A DNA stretch of 64,000 nucleotides, taken from the NCBI GenBank assembly GCA_964342805.1, contig CAYFHQ010000007.1, forward strand, positions 1 to 64,000. The letters run 5' to 3'. The position numbers and the translations under genes are program-made. The notes under the pieces were generated by a model. The model saw only the letters and a program-made list of their open reading frames with translations, was not told the DNA's origin and did no database searches. The stretch comes from CAYFHQ01 sp964342805 (lineage in GTDB: Bacteria; Bacillota; Clostridia; Peptostreptococcales; Acidaminobacteraceae). Positions 24,107 through 32,920 of the stretch are shown piece by piece (position 1 is the first letter of the stretch; every line of letters starts with the position of its first letter).

Positions 24107-24560
24107 ATCTGGAAACTTGCTTTTGTCTATTATAGGCCATCGAGGCCTGTCCACCCATTTTCTTCAGCCTACGTTTAGGCCCCAAGGTCCGCTCATGTTC
24201 CTGTCGTAGGTTGACGACTTCTTGCTCTGTCGTAAGTACACGGGATTCCACTTCCTGAATTTTGCCAACAACGGTCTGGAGGTCTCTGACCGTCAGCCTG
24301 TCCTCAATATCCATATCACTTAAGTCGCTAATGCCTTCCCGCTCCAGTACGTTTCCATAGAATTTCAAAAACTCAATATCCAGTTGCAAGAGCTTGTCTT
24401 CAAGCACATGCTTCATTTGATCGATTGCGTCCAGATGTTCGACCGACTCTTCCTGGGTTGCACGAACCTCCTCGGATAACACCTTGGATTTTTTGCGCAT
24501 TAAGGAGAGTTTTTCGATCGATAACTCTATCATTTTGCGTATACTTTTCTTGGTGTCCAT
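24105..24560 (-). CDS. Predicted coiled-coil protein at end of flagellar cluster
   Basis: A 151-residue, highly charged helical protein without membrane segments; long stretches (for example ELSIEKLSLMRKKSKVLSEEV and residues 60-130) have heptad-like spacing. I recognise no family. The frame is open to 24776, but the ATG at 24560 is chosen because GGTGGGAG lies five bases upstream and a sigma-A promoter sits at 24619-24647. It follows the FliT-like gene, separated by a hairpin and its own promoter. It could be another chaperone-like or regulatory flagellar accessory protein, or an unrelated gene. Confidence in coding is good, in function low. Confidence 0.65.
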   Translation of the reverse strand: MDTKKSIRKMIELSIEKLSLMRKKSKVLSEEVRATQEESVEHLDAIDQMKHVLEDKLLQLDIEFLKFYGNVLEREGISDLSDMDIEDRLTVRDLQTVVGKIQEVESRVLTTEQEVVNLRQEHERTLGPKRRLKKMGGQASMAYNRQKQVSR

Positions 24561-24618
24561 TTGATCTCCCACCCTACCTTTGTAAGTACAGGATACAACA
24601 TTTTGGATTCGGCTGTAT

Positions 24619-24647
24619 AGTATATACCACAAAATAAGTGTTTGTAA
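24619..24647 (-). promoter_or_regulatory. Sigma-A promoter of the coiled-coil gene
   Basis: TTACAA and TATACT separated by 17 bases on the minus strand, about 58 bases before the start at 24560. Confidence 0.65.
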
Positions 24648-24711
24648 CAGGTTGAGGGGAATTTTCGAATGTGGGTTAGGTATTTTGGTCAATGATCTTA
24701 TAAACAGGTAA

Positions 24712-24731
24712 AGGGTCGATTGCTCGACCCT
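24712..24731 (-). terminator. Hairpin after the FliT-like gene
   Basis: AGGGTCGA-TTGC-TCGACCCT, eight perfect pairs, overlapping the 3' end of the gene. The T tail on the minus strand is short (TTTACC), so termination may be partial. Confidence 0.5.
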
Positions 24732-25125
24732 ATACTTTCTTGTTAATAAACACTGAATTGTGGGATGTACCTGCATCGGGAGAATTATACTTGCTCTTCA
24801 TTTTTTTGCCGTCGTTCATACGCTTCACGTCTTTAGTGAGCTGAGCATGACTTTCTTTCATCTGTTCAATATTGCTTGTGTCTTGTTCGATCACCCTAGA
24901 GATTAGCTTCCCTAGCTCCGATTTAGGATCAACCTTGGTTTCAGCCTCTTGGACAAGCAACTTACTCTGGACTGATTCGATTTCTCGAATGATACTGTCT
25001 CTTTGTTGAATCAAGTGCACAAGACCTTCGATATCATCCCTACTGATAGCTAATTTTTGATTCAAAGCAATCTTGTACAATTTTTCATATAGAACGCGTC
25101 TGCGCTCATGTAATTGAGTAATCAT
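24730..25125 (-). CDS. FliT-like flagellar chaperone candidate
   Basis: A 131-residue charged helical protein immediately downstream of fliS, the usual place of fliT (yviC-like) in Firmicutes. It has the size and helical character of FliT/FlgN chaperones (YEKLYKIALNQKLAISRDDIEGLVHLIQQRDSIIREIE), which protect FliD or FlgK before export. The start is ATG 25125, five bases after the fliS stop, with AAGGATAAAGACT before it; an in-frame upstream extension to 25173 would overlap fliS and is rejected. The sequence is too diverged for a firm name. Confidence 0.6.
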   Translation of the reverse strand: MITQLHERRRVLYEKLYKIALNQKLAISRDDIEGLVHLIQQRDSIIREIESVQSKLLVQEAETKVDPKSELGKLISRVIEQDTSNIEQMKESHAQLTKDVKRMNDGKKMKSKYNSPDAGTSHNSVFINKKV

Positions 25126-25130
25126 AGTCT

Positions 25131-25604
25131 TTATCCTTGAGCCCCTGGCATGGATTTCGTAGCGTCCTTCCATGTTCCACGTAGGTCGTCAATCAATTCA
25201 ATGACTTCATCAATATGTTCTGTGGACCGTTGAACCATTGCCTCACTTATTCTTCGTAGCATAAACTCATACAGGCTAGAAAGATTCTTACTCACATCAT
25301 ATTGAGCGTCTAAGGTTATATTCAACTCATTGATAATCCGTTGTGCCTTGGTTAAGTTCAAATTGGATTCTTCCACCTTGCCACTCTCCATATGGATTCT
25401 GGACAGTTTCAAAAATCGAATAGCTCCTTCATACAGCATGAGGGTCAACTGCTGTGGGGAGGCAGACATGACTTTCTGCTCAAGATAAGGGTCTGACTTA
25501 CTTTCAGAATCATCCCTCTTTTTTGCTGGTTGTACTCGGGGGTTCACTTTGACCTTATGAAAATTTGATGGTTTAGAGTAGTTATATGGGTTTGCGATTG
25601 CCAT
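25131..25604 (-). CDS. fliS: Flagellin chaperone FliS
   Basis: A 157-residue cytoplasmic chaperone that binds the flagellin C-terminus before export. The core matches FliS: NPY start, YLEQKVMSASPQQLTLMLYEGAIRFLK, LNLTKAQRIINELNITLD, and LSSLYEFMLRRISEAMVQRS. It carries about 30 extra residues between the NPYNYSK start and the core (KVKVNPRVQPAKKRDDSESK), longer than typical (about 130). It lies 12 bases after fliD in the sigma-D-driven flaG-fliD-fliS-fliT unit. Confidence 0.92.
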   Translation of the reverse strand: MAIANPYNYSKPSNFHKVKVNPRVQPAKKRDDSESKSDPYLEQKVMSASPQQLTLMLYEGAIRFLKLSRIHMESGKVEESNLNLTKAQRIINELNITLDAQYDVSKNLSSLYEFMLRRISEAMVQRSTEHIDEVIELIDDLRGTWKDATKSMPGAQG

Positions 25605-25616
25605 AGGTTCACCTCA

Positions 25617-27551
25617 CTATCCTAGCTGTTGAGACAGCCATGCTGATTGCTGATTCATTTGGTTAATAGCCGACTCCATTGCTGAGTATTGGCTCCAGTA
25701 TCTATTTTCGATTCGAACCAAGAGATCCTCTTGGTCGCTAATGCGCTTATCAAAATCAAGTACTTGGCTATCAATTGTACTTATTGCACTCATATCTGTA
25801 ACGAAATCGATCATGATGTTAAACTTAATAGATCTTAAAGTCTCTGCATCATCACCGGCGCCTGCTCTGTCAATTACTTCTTTCATCCCATTTATCATGG
25901 AATTGAACATGCGGTTAAAGACACCACTTTCCTTGTATTTCTGTTCAACTTGAGCATCTGTTAAATCATCGTCATCGTCGTTCAATGCGTCATCCGAAGG
26001 TGCTCTAAACAGAATGTCCATCACATTTTGAGGATTTTCTTGCAAGGCTGTCCGCAACTTATCCTGATCAATCGTTAACTTTCCTCGATCAGAATAGGAT
26101 GTGGAGGAAATGCCAATATCTCTCAATAGGTTAGTTGAGAGCAATTCATTGGTCGTGTCATCCGTATATGAACGATAGACCGGCTCATAAAAACCAGATC
26201 TAATCTTGGATATCATTCCTGAAGTTATTGAGTCGTTCTTCAAAAGACCACTCTTGGCTCTTTCTTCCCATAGTTCTATTTCGGACTCAGAGAGGGACTC
26301 CTTCTGTTCCTTTGACAAGGGTTCAAATCCATAGTGTTTTTTCTCCGATAGCTTAGAGTTGATCTTCTCCAGCATTGTGTTGTATTTTTCTACGAAAGCC
26401 TCGATTTTTTCCACGGCGGAGTCAACATCGGAAGTTACTGTTGTGGAAAATGTACCAGTCGTTTTAGCTTCAATACTGAACCCATTAAAAGAGAATGAGT
26501 TTGAAGCATTTTCAAAGTAATCAGGATCCGCTGGTACTCCGTCAAAACGGAATCTTAAGTTCTGTCCGGTTTCATTATTGGCGTCATTATCACCGATCGT
26601 AAGACCTAGATTGAGGGTACCATTGAATAAGTTGCCTGTATCACTATTAACTCTAAAAAAGTTTTCCTCACCAGACTCTGTGGTGTTCAAGAAAAACCGT
26701 CCATATTGCTCATCATAAAAGGCCGTCAAACCAATATCTGCATCATTGATTTTATCAGCAACGTCACCCAATGTGTCACTAGCTGCAAAGGACAAGGATG
26801 TCGTGCCTCCTTTGGTAACAAACTCAACATCTGAAGCCGTACCTGCACGATCAAGAATTCTCTTGCTACTTGCTGCTGAAGTTACATTGTTCGCTACATC
26901 ATCACCAACAGTAACACCAAAATTGAGCACTGCATTGACAACAGATCCAGTTTCCGAGTTAAAACGGAAGTCAGTGGCTGTACCAAGTGCAATACTTGCC
27001 TTTCCTGTACTAGAGTCATATGAGGCGGTTAGTCCAAGAGTTGCATTCTCAGCATTTATCTTGTCGACAACATCCTGAATCGTGTCTGTAGCCAGTACGT
27101 TTATGGTTGCAGTCCCCTGGCTACTTTGAATTTCGATATCACTATTTGTTCCTACAAATCCAGTGACATCAGTGGTGCTAGATTTTTTCACATTGGCAGC
27201 CAACTGAAGGATTTCAAAGGAGTAGCTTCCTGAGGGTGCTGCATTAGTTGCTGTTACATTCGCAATTGTAGAGTCAGAAATACTGGCAGTTTTTACCCAG
27301 TCCAACTCATCAGTATTACTTATAAAATAGGAACTCGAAGAATTTGACGCGTTGTTCAGACCAAATTCTTTCCTCATATCCACAACAAAATTAGCCATAT
27401 CACGATTAATTTCATGATATGATTCCTGGCGCCAAACAGCTGTTTGTTTATCTCTTTCAAGACTAGTAACGCGTCGTTCGCGTTCTACTCTCATCAGATC
27501 CGTGACGATTTGGTCTATATCCATACCTGACGCTAGTCCACCAATACGCAT
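25617..27551 (-). CDS. fliD: Flagellar hook-associated protein 2 (filament cap)
   Basis: A 644-residue secreted cap protein that helps flagellin fold at the filament tip. The N-terminal FliD_N region is clear (MRIGGLASGMDIDQIVTDLMRVER), and the C-terminal FliD_C region ends in IDSQVLDFDKRISDQEDLLVRIENRYW and AMESAINQMNQQ. It is longer than usual (about 500) because the central part holds an internal duplication: about residues 133-222 and 236-326 share the pattern DT-x-x-DV-DKIN, GLTA-YD, FR-NS-TG, LN-G-T-GD-xx-NN. The repeat is expected to sit in the exposed middle domain. It follows flaG by 26 bases. Confidence 0.94.
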   Translation of the reverse strand: MRIGGLASGMDIDQIVTDLMRVERERRVTSLERDKQTAVWRQESYHEINRDMANFVVDMRKEFGLNNASNSSSSYFISNTDELDWVKTASISDSTIANVTATNAAPSGSYSFEILQLAANVKKSSTTDVTGFVGTNSDIEIQSSQGTATINVLATDTIQDVVDKINAENATLGLTASYDSSTGKASIALGTATDFRFNSETGSVVNAVLNFGVTVGDDVANNVTSAASSKRILDRAGTASDVEFVTKGGTTSLSFAASDTLGDVADKINDADIGLTAFYDEQYGRFFLNTTESGEENFFRVNSDTGNLFNGTLNLGLTIGDNDANNETGQNLRFRFDGVPADPDYFENASNSFSFNGFSIEAKTTGTFSTTVTSDVDSAVEKIEAFVEKYNTMLEKINSKLSEKKHYGFEPLSKEQKESLSESEIELWEERAKSGLLKNDSITSGMISKIRSGFYEPVYRSYTDDTTNELLSTNLLRDIGISSTSYSDRGKLTIDQDKLRTALQENPQNVMDILFRAPSDDALNDDDDDLTDAQVEQKYKESGVFNRMFNSMINGMKEVIDRAGAGDDAETLRSIKFNIMIDFVTDMSAISTIDSQVLDFDKRISDQEDLLVRIENRYWSQYSAMESAINQMNQQSAWLSQQLG

Positions 27552-27577
27552 TTCAATTCACCTTCCTATGCTTCGGT

Positions 27578-27958
27578 TTACGCCTTTTCATCAACAAAAA
27601 GTCCGGCTAATTCCCACATTTTTGCGATCATATCTTGTATTTTTTTAGGAGGAAATTCATGGATGACTTCATCAGTCGTGGTATCAATAACAGAGTACAT
27701 CATTGTTTTTGTCGTCTCGTGGATTGCACGTTCAATTCGTCGATTATAAGCTGACAAACTCTTGTTTGCCTGTTCTATGGACTTGTCCAAAACTTTTTCA
27801 TCAACTTCTTTTTCTTCAACTTGCTGACGTTTAATCTCCTCCACAGCTGGTTGCGTCGTATTTTGCTCGGCTACCTGCTCAGGTGCAACTGTTTCACTGA
27901 TTTCCTTGCTAGCTCTCACGCTTGAAGCGGGAGTTGAACTAATGTTATCAATCCTCAT
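27578..27958 (-). CDS. flaG: FlaG family flagellar protein
   Basis: A 126-residue protein. The C-terminal half is the FlaG domain: YNRRIERAIHETTKTMMYSVIDTTTDEVIHEFPPKKIQDMIAKMWELAG. The first 60 residues are low-complexity and acidic. FlaG affects filament length and always lies next to fliD; its mechanism is unclear. The start is ATG 27958 with GAGGTG six bases upstream. It is the first gene after a perfect sigma-D promoter, so it heads the flaG-fliD-fliS-fliT unit. Confidence 0.92.
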   Translation of the reverse strand: MRIDNISSTPASSVRASKEISETVAPEQVAEQNTTQPAVEEIKRQQVEEKEVDEKVLDKSIEQANKSLSAYNRRIERAIHETTKTMMYSVIDTTTDEVIHEFPPKKIQDMIAKMWELAGLFVDEKA

Positions 27959-27993
27959 AATTTTCACCTCACATTATTATTCTTCTACTTATT

Positions 27994-28020
27994 ATGTCGG
28001 CATATTAAGGAATTACTTTA
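27994..28020 (-). promoter_or_regulatory. Sigma-D (sigma-28) promoter of flaG-fliD-fliS-fliT
   Basis: TAAA, 15 bases, GCCGACAT on the minus strand, one base from the consensus GCCGATAT, about 36 bases before the flaG start. Confidence 0.88.
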
Positions 28021-28033
28021 GGGAGAATCTATT

Positions 28034-28089
28034 CAAAAAAGCTAGGAATTTCAGTCCTCGATCACATTCGAGAGCTTGGCTCCTAGCTG
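28034..28089 (-). terminator. Terminator of the glycosylation operon
   Basis: On the minus strand AGCTAGGA pairs with TCCTAGCT, with an inner CTCGA/TCGAG arm and six T. It separates the island from the flaG promoter. Confidence 0.85.
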
Positions 28090-28111
28090 CTTGTTGCTTG
28101 TGTATGGTCTA

Positions 28112-29179
28112 TCACTCAATAAACTGTTGGTGATAATCAATATTAGCCCTTGCAAGATCATCATGCTTTCCGATGTCCATCCAGTACTCTCTAATTGGAA
28201 AACTGGATATCACCGCACCATTCCCCATAACTTGGTCAATTAAGTCGGTCATATCATAGTATTGATTCTTTGGAATAAGGGCTAGGATCTCTGGTGATAG
28301 CACATAGATTCCAGAGTTGACAAAAGCACTATACACGGGTTTCTCTACTAATGAGGTAACATACTCCTTATTAATTTCCACTACCCCATATGGTATTTGA
28401 TAATTATACTCCCGGGTTGCTATGGTGATTTCTGCTTGAGTTTCATTATGAAACTCTAACATGCTGTCGAAATTCAACTTGGTAAGCAGGTCAGCATTCA
28501 TCACAAAAACTGGGCAATTAATCTCGTCAACAATCATGGATAATGCCCCTGCCGTCCCCAGTCTTTTTTCTTCTCGAATGTATTGAATATTCACATTATA
28601 TGGAGATCCATCGAGAAAGTGGGCCTCAATGAGCTCTGCCTTGTAGTTTACACAAAAATAGAATTTTTTATAGCCCATATCACGAAACTGCTCAACTATT
28701 GTTTGTAGAATCGGCTTCTGGCCCACATGAATCATGGGTTTTGGAATTTCTTTCGTTAGGGGTAGCAAGCGAGTTCCCAATCCCCCAGCCATAATAACAA
28801 CAGGATTGTCTTTCTCCATTTCAGGGGCAATATCCGACACAACTATATCAACGATTGCACCCTCTTCATTGATCACAGGTACTGGTTTGTTATATGCCTT
28901 TCTGCTAATATCCAACAAAGCCCTTTGATCAAATCCCTTGCTTAGAAACTTGGGTTCTTTATTGAATACAGTAGAGGCCGGTGCCTCCATCGAAACAGCC
29001 CTTAGTATAGCTCGGCGCACGTCACCATCGGTCATGACACCTACTAGGACCTGAAAATCATCAATGAAGAAAATGGCACCAAAGCCCCCCTTGTCCATAA
29101 ACTCGATCGCTTCACGGAATGATATCTTCTCATTCACAATAAGTTTATGCATTTTGCTACGGTTGCGAAGACTGATCAT
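28112..29179 (-). CDS. CBS-domain sugar-1-phosphate nucleotidyltransferase (PtmE-like)
   Basis: A 355-residue fusion of an N-terminal CBS pair (about residues 1-115: FIDDFQVLVGVMTDGDVRRAIL, PVPVINEEGAIVDIVV) and an NTP_transferase domain (VVIMAGGLGTRLLPLTKEIPKPMIHVGQKPI, LGTAGALSMI, VMNADLLTKL). This architecture matches Campylobacter PtmE, the guanylyltransferase that starts GDP-linked legionaminic acid synthesis, and similar enzymes in LPS clusters. It acts in the cytoplasm on a hexosamine-1-phosphate. The ATG at 29179 is preferred because GGTAGGTG is six bases upstream. Last gene of the island, with a strong terminator after it. The exact sugar is inferred. Confidence 0.8.
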   Translation of the reverse strand: MISLRNRSKMHKLIVNEKISFREAIEFMDKGGFGAIFFIDDFQVLVGVMTDGDVRRAILRAVSMEAPASTVFNKEPKFLSKGFDQRALLDISRKAYNKPVPVINEEGAIVDIVVSDIAPEMEKDNPVVIMAGGLGTRLLPLTKEIPKPMIHVGQKPILQTIVEQFRDMGYKKFYFCVNYKAELIEAHFLDGSPYNVNIQYIREEKRLGTAGALSMIVDEINCPVFVMNADLLTKLNFDSMLEFHNETQAEITIATREYNYQIPYGVVEINKEYVTSLVEKPVYSAFVNSGIYVLSPEILALIPKNQYYDMTDLIDQVMGNGAVISSFPIREYWMDIGKHDDLARANIDYHQQFIE

Positions 29180-29184
29180 CTTTT

Positions 29185-29871
29185 TCACCTACCCATCTTT
29201 TCGAACAGGAATGTTGCAAACTCAAAATCTAGCGGTGTGTCTATGTCTACAGATCGCTCTGCTGGCATTTTATACCCATATGTGTTTGGATGCCAGTATT
29301 CCCTTGTTCTGCGGAAAAGGTCATAATTAAACACATAGACCGCCCCCTGAGGCAAGAAATACTTTGGGTAAGCTTGCCTGTTCTTCAAAGCATCCAGTCC
29401 TTGGACTGCATGGGCTAATCTCCCTTGACCATCCATGGTTTTAATCCAAGCCAAGGGATGCTCTGTCTCAACAACAGATATGACCGAATCAGCCGATTTC
29501 TTATGGAATAGTTCAATTGCTGCATCAATATCTTGAGTCGTTCTAAAAGGGGAGGTCGCCTGCATAATGGCGAATTCATCCACTTTCTCACCTTCTGCCT
29601 TTAGTTGTTCAATCGTATAGATGTAGGTATCAATTACACTGGATGTATCCGTTGCCAACTCTTGTGGGCGCATAAAGGGTATTTCTGCTCCGTAGGCCCT
29701 AGCCACATCAGCAATTTCCTCATCCTCAGTGGATACAACCAACCGGGTGATTCCCTTTGTAGCCAAAGCGGCTTCTATGGTATGAGCAATAAGGGGCTTA
29801 CCTCCTATTTTCCTAACATTTTTTCGAGGGACCCCTTTTGATCCGCCCCTTGCTGGAATTATCCCTAACAT
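29185..29871 (-). CDS. CMP-nonulosonic acid cytidylyltransferase (NeuA/LegF type)
   Basis: A 228-residue enzyme that activates a nine-carbon acid sugar with CTP. IPARGGSKGVPRKN is the CTP-binding signature. VSTEDEEIADVARAYGAE, MQATSPFRTTQDIDAAI and AERSVDIDTPLDFEFA are standard for the sialic/legionaminic/pseudaminic cytidylyltransferases. The product would be the donor for the Maf transferase at 43107-44969. Which acid is used is not decided by sequence; the neighbouring synthase and PtmE-like gene favour legionaminic acid. Only a few bases separate it from the next gene. Confidence 0.9.
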   Translation of the reverse strand: MLGIIPARGGSKGVPRKNVRKIGGKPLIAHTIEAALATKGITRLVVSTEDEEIADVARAYGAEIPFMRPQELATDTSSVIDTYIYTIEQLKAEGEKVDEFAIMQATSPFRTTQDIDAAIELFHKKSADSVISVVETEHPLAWIKTMDGQGRLAHAVQGLDALKNRQAYPKYFLPQGAVYVFNYDLFRRTREYWHPNTYGYKMPAERSVDIDTPLDFEFATFLFEKMGR

Positions 29872-29900
29872 AAAGGCTCCTTTTATTCACACACCTTCAC

Positions 29901-30917
29901 TTAAACATGGTCAAGTGTCAACAATTCATCTTCACCTATAGCAACTTTAATCGTTTGACCTACTAGGTACTTGGTTACTTCTGGTGACAATCCTGTTCCT
30001 GGGCGCTTAAACGACAAATCCTCTAGGCGTATAACATGTCCTATTTCAAGGGCCTTGGATGTGACGATTGACCGCCGGAATGCTTCACGTTTTTCATGCT
30101 CTGATGCTCCAACAGACCTTCTATAAGTACCCATCGCAGTCACAATACGTTTACTCTGGTCCACTAGAGATTTCATTTCCTCGGGAGTTGCCGATACAGC
30201 ATGGTCCGGACCTGGTAAACTCTTGTCCAAAGTGAAGTGCTTCTCAATCACACAAGCCCCTAAGGCAACCGCAGCTAAAGGTATAGTTGTGCCTAGGGTA
30301 TGATCAGAGAATCCTACAGGGTAGGGATATGTGTTCTGAAAAAACTGTATATTCTTCAAATTCACTTCCTCGTCCTGGGGTGGATATAAAGCTACACAGT
30401 GAAGAATAATGATTTGGCTATTACCTGCTTGCTCAATCACTCGAATGGCTTCATCTACTTCAGCGATAGTACTTAAACCAGTAGAAAGAATAACTGTTTT
30501 TCCCTTTCGTGCAACATAGTCAAGGAATGGATAGTTATTCAAATCCATCGATGCGATCTTAATAAAATCTACCCCTAGTTCATCTACTAGAAAATCCACT
30601 TGATCATTGGAAAATGGTGTACTTAGAAAAGCTACACCCAAATCATCACAATAGCCCTTGTATGCCCTTAAGGTATCTTCATGCATTTCCATTGCGTTTA
30701 ACTCATCGTCTAAATCCTTATTGGCTTCATATACGGATTTTGCAAACAAGGTGTCCTTAGTCCATGACTGGAACTTTACAACATCACACCCTGCTGTCTT
30801 AGCCTCTTGAATTAGAGTTTTTGCCAAGTTCTTGTCCCCGTTATGGTTGACTCCAATTTCTGCAATGACTAGCGGCATCATTCCATTTTCTATTTTTTTG
30901 CCCAACAATTTAATCAT
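29901..30917 (-). CDS. N-acetylneuraminate/legionaminate synthase (NeuB family)
   Basis: A 338-residue enzyme condensing a six-carbon amino sugar with phosphoenolpyruvate. The TIM barrel shows VIAEIGVNHNGDKNLAKTLI, AGCDVVKFQSW, FLSTPFSNDQVDFL, DFIKIASMDL, ILSTGLSTIAEV and VGFSDHTLGTTIPLAAVALGACVIEKHFTLD. The C-terminal SAF/antifreeze-like domain starts near FRRSIVTSKALEIGH and carries KRPGTGLSP. Length and motifs match LegI/NeuB rather than PseI on general resemblance, but I cannot align them here. Overlaps the upstream glycosyltransferase-like gene by eight bases. Confidence 0.9.
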   Translation of the reverse strand: MIKLLGKKIENGMMPLVIAEIGVNHNGDKNLAKTLIQEAKTAGCDVVKFQSWTKDTLFAKSVYEANKDLDDELNAMEMHEDTLRAYKGYCDDLGVAFLSTPFSNDQVDFLVDELGVDFIKIASMDLNNYPFLDYVARKGKTVILSTGLSTIAEVDEAIRVIEQAGNSQIIILHCVALYPPQDEEVNLKNIQFFQNTYPYPVGFSDHTLGTTIPLAAVALGACVIEKHFTLDKSLPGPDHAVSATPEEMKSLVDQSKRIVTAMGTYRRSVGASEHEKREAFRRSIVTSKALEIGHVIRLEDLSFKRPGTGLSPEVTKYLVGQTIKVAIGEDELLTLDHV

Positions 30918-31806
30918 TTGAGTTCCTTTCTAGCCAAGCCGTGTTAACAAACTCCCACCACGTGTAGGAAGGGAGTTGTTTCGCTATCCAATCTATATAC
31001 TGTTCCATAGCCGTTGGAATCAGTAAAGTTTCTTGCAAATCCATGACTTTCCTCAAATAGGATTTTACATCATTACGAAGATTATCTGAAAGCTCTTTCC
31101 TACTCGAAAGAGCTCGTAAATGACGTTTTTTTATTTCTATCGCCTGCTTCAACTGATGCTCATTTATCCTTTGATTGTCTCCAATAAAATTATCACCATG
31201 TTGACGATATTGTATTAAACCAGTGGTAATTTTTTTGGGTACTACGCCCTGTAAACAGGCTATCATTGCAAACCACCAGTCCGCTAGGATGAAATTCTTT
31301 GGAAAAGGGAGCGCATGATACAATATGTCTTTCCTTGCACCCATATTTGACAAGCCAATATAGTTTCTGTGCAATAGATCAGTGATTTGCGTTTCATCAG
31401 GTATATACCTACCCTCAAAATAAGAGGCTGTTAGTACTCTACCGGACCCATCGATTGTCTCCATGTCATGGAAGGCCATTTCATGGTGTCCAAGGACCTG
31501 CTTCATCATAGCGGTCTTGTTCGGAAGCATGATGTCATCCACATCAGCAAAACACAAGTGAGAACCTGGCCCCTCATGTTCACATCGAACGATATACTCA
31601 CGGATCTCAACAGGTGTAAGACCCTTCGGACAGATCTCAATCCTGTCAGGTTGTTGAGACAAAAAAGGGATATCTCCTTCATATACGCCATCCAAATACA
31701 CATGCCATAAAAACTCTTGATCTTCTTGATCAGCAATCGACTGAAAATATGTGTCAAAGAAAGGCTTCGCAGATGGAAACAAGACTGAAACAACTACCAA
31801 TTTCAT
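30910..31806 (-). CDS. Glycosyltransferase-like protein of the flagellar glycosylation island
   Basis: A 298-residue soluble protein. The N-terminal 190 residues look like a GT-A fold related to family GT2: it begins VVSVLFPSAKPFFDTYFQSI, and HLCFADVDDIMLP has the acidic DVDD (DxD-like) metal/nucleotide motif; DWWFAMIACLQG and QYRQHGDNFIG follow in the order seen in GT2 enzymes. The C-terminal third is helical. Acceptor and donor are unknown; it may extend the flagellin glycan. Coupled to its neighbours by four- and eight-base overlaps. Confidence 0.65.
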   Translation of the reverse strand: MKLVVVSVLFPSAKPFFDTYFQSIADQEDQEFLWHVYLDGVYEGDIPFLSQQPDRIEICPKGLTPVEIREYIVRCEHEGPGSHLCFADVDDIMLPNKTAMMKQVLGHHEMAFHDMETIDGSGRVLTASYFEGRYIPDETQITDLLHRNYIGLSNMGARKDILYHALPFPKNFILADWWFAMIACLQGVVPKKITTGLIQYRQHGDNFIGDNQRINEHQLKQAIEIKKRHLRALSSRKELSDNLRNDVKSYLRKVMDLQETLLIPTAMEQYIDWIAKQLPSYTWWEFVNTAWLERNSND

Positions 31807-32909
31807 ATCCGTTCCTTCTGAATCACTTGACTAACTACTCCAGCAGCTTGACGAATGTCCTCATCACTATTCAGAGTTGAACTTGGTAGACAAATCACCT
31901 CTGAAAATAGCTTGTGAGCTACCTCCTGTTTCCCATCAGCATATGTGGTATAAATAGGCATTTCGGAAAGCGGGGTAAAAAGCCTCCTCGTCGGTACGCC
32001 CTTGTCTTTTAATAGACTTTGCAGCTTAGTAATATCCTTAACTCCCTTTATACGAATGGCAATTAGCCATGTAGAAGATGTCGCTTGATCTAGAACTGAT
32101 TGGAAAACTACTTGTGGCATTGCGCCTAGTACTTGCTTGTATATATCAAAGTGACGTTTCTTTATTTGAAGAAAACTAGGTAGCCTTTCTACCTGAGCCA
32201 GCCCCAACGAAGCCTGTAAATTGGTCATCCGATAGTTATAGCCTAACTCTGAATGAAAGTAGTAAGGGCGGTTATCTTTTGCTTGATTGACCACATAATG
32301 AATATGGTTTGCAGTCTCTTGGTCATGAGAAAGAACCATCCCACCCGAAGCAGTTGTGATCACCTTGTTCCCATTAAAACTGAGCACACCAAAATCCCCT
32401 ATCGTTCCTGTATGTGCCTTTTTATAGTATGCTCCTAGACTCTCTGTTGCATCCTCAATAACGATCAGGTCTTTTTGTTTTGCAATGGAAATGATTTCGT
32501 CCATATCACAAGGATTCCCATAAAGGTGCACGGCCAATATAGCCTTAGTCTTATCAGAAATCGCTTCTTTTATAGCTTTTGTTGAAATGTTCCATGTTGC
32601 TTCGTCAACATCTACTAAAACAGGGGTTGCCCCAGTGTACAGGACCGAATTCACGCTGGCAGCAAAAGTGATATTGGGTAGAATAACCTCGTCACCAGGT
32701 CCGACTCCACTTTCCCTAAGAGCCATAAATAAGCCTGCAGTTCCACTTTGAACAGCAGTAACAGCCGGGGCACCAGTGAAAGACTTTATGGCCAATTCAA
32801 ATTCACCTACAAAGGGACCATAGGTAGACACAAAGGTTGAATCCAAACATTTCATCACCCATTCTTTTTCTATGATACCGATATTTGGTGCATCAAGTTG
32901 TAAATTCAT
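31803..32909 (-). CDS. DegT/DnrJ/EryC1/StrS family PLP-dependent sugar aminotransferase (LegC-like)
   Basis: A 368-residue sugar aminotransferase. The PLP lysine is in GDFGVLSFNGNKVITTASGGM; other marks are FEL-AVQSGTAGLFMAL, PNITFAASVNSVLYTGATPVLVDVD and IEDATESLG. It would aminate the 4-keto sugar made by a 4,6-dehydratase, as LegC or PseC does, or a 3-keto uronic acid, as WbpE does. The start is ATG 32909 after AAAGGAGCGCTCT; the longer frame overlaps the upstream gene and is rejected. NeuD-like acetyltransferase and dehydrogenase genes lie upstream. Confidence 0.88.
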   Translation of the reverse strand: MNLQLDAPNIGIIEKEWVMKCLDSTFVSTYGPFVGEFELAIKSFTGAPAVTAVQSGTAGLFMALRESGVGPGDEVILPNITFAASVNSVLYTGATPVLVDVDEATWNISTKAIKEAISDKTKAILAVHLYGNPCDMDEIISIAKQKDLIVIEDATESLGAYYKKAHTGTIGDFGVLSFNGNKVITTASGGMVLSHDQETANHIHYVVNQAKDNRPYYFHSELGYNYRMTNLQASLGLAQVERLPSFLQIKKRHFDIYKQVLGAMPQVVFQSVLDQATSSTWLIAIRIKGVKDITKLQSLLKDKGVPTRRLFTPLSEMPIYTTYADGKQEVAHKLFSEVICLPSSTLNSDEDIRQAAGVVSQVIQKERI

Positions 32910-32920
32910 AGAGCGCTCCT

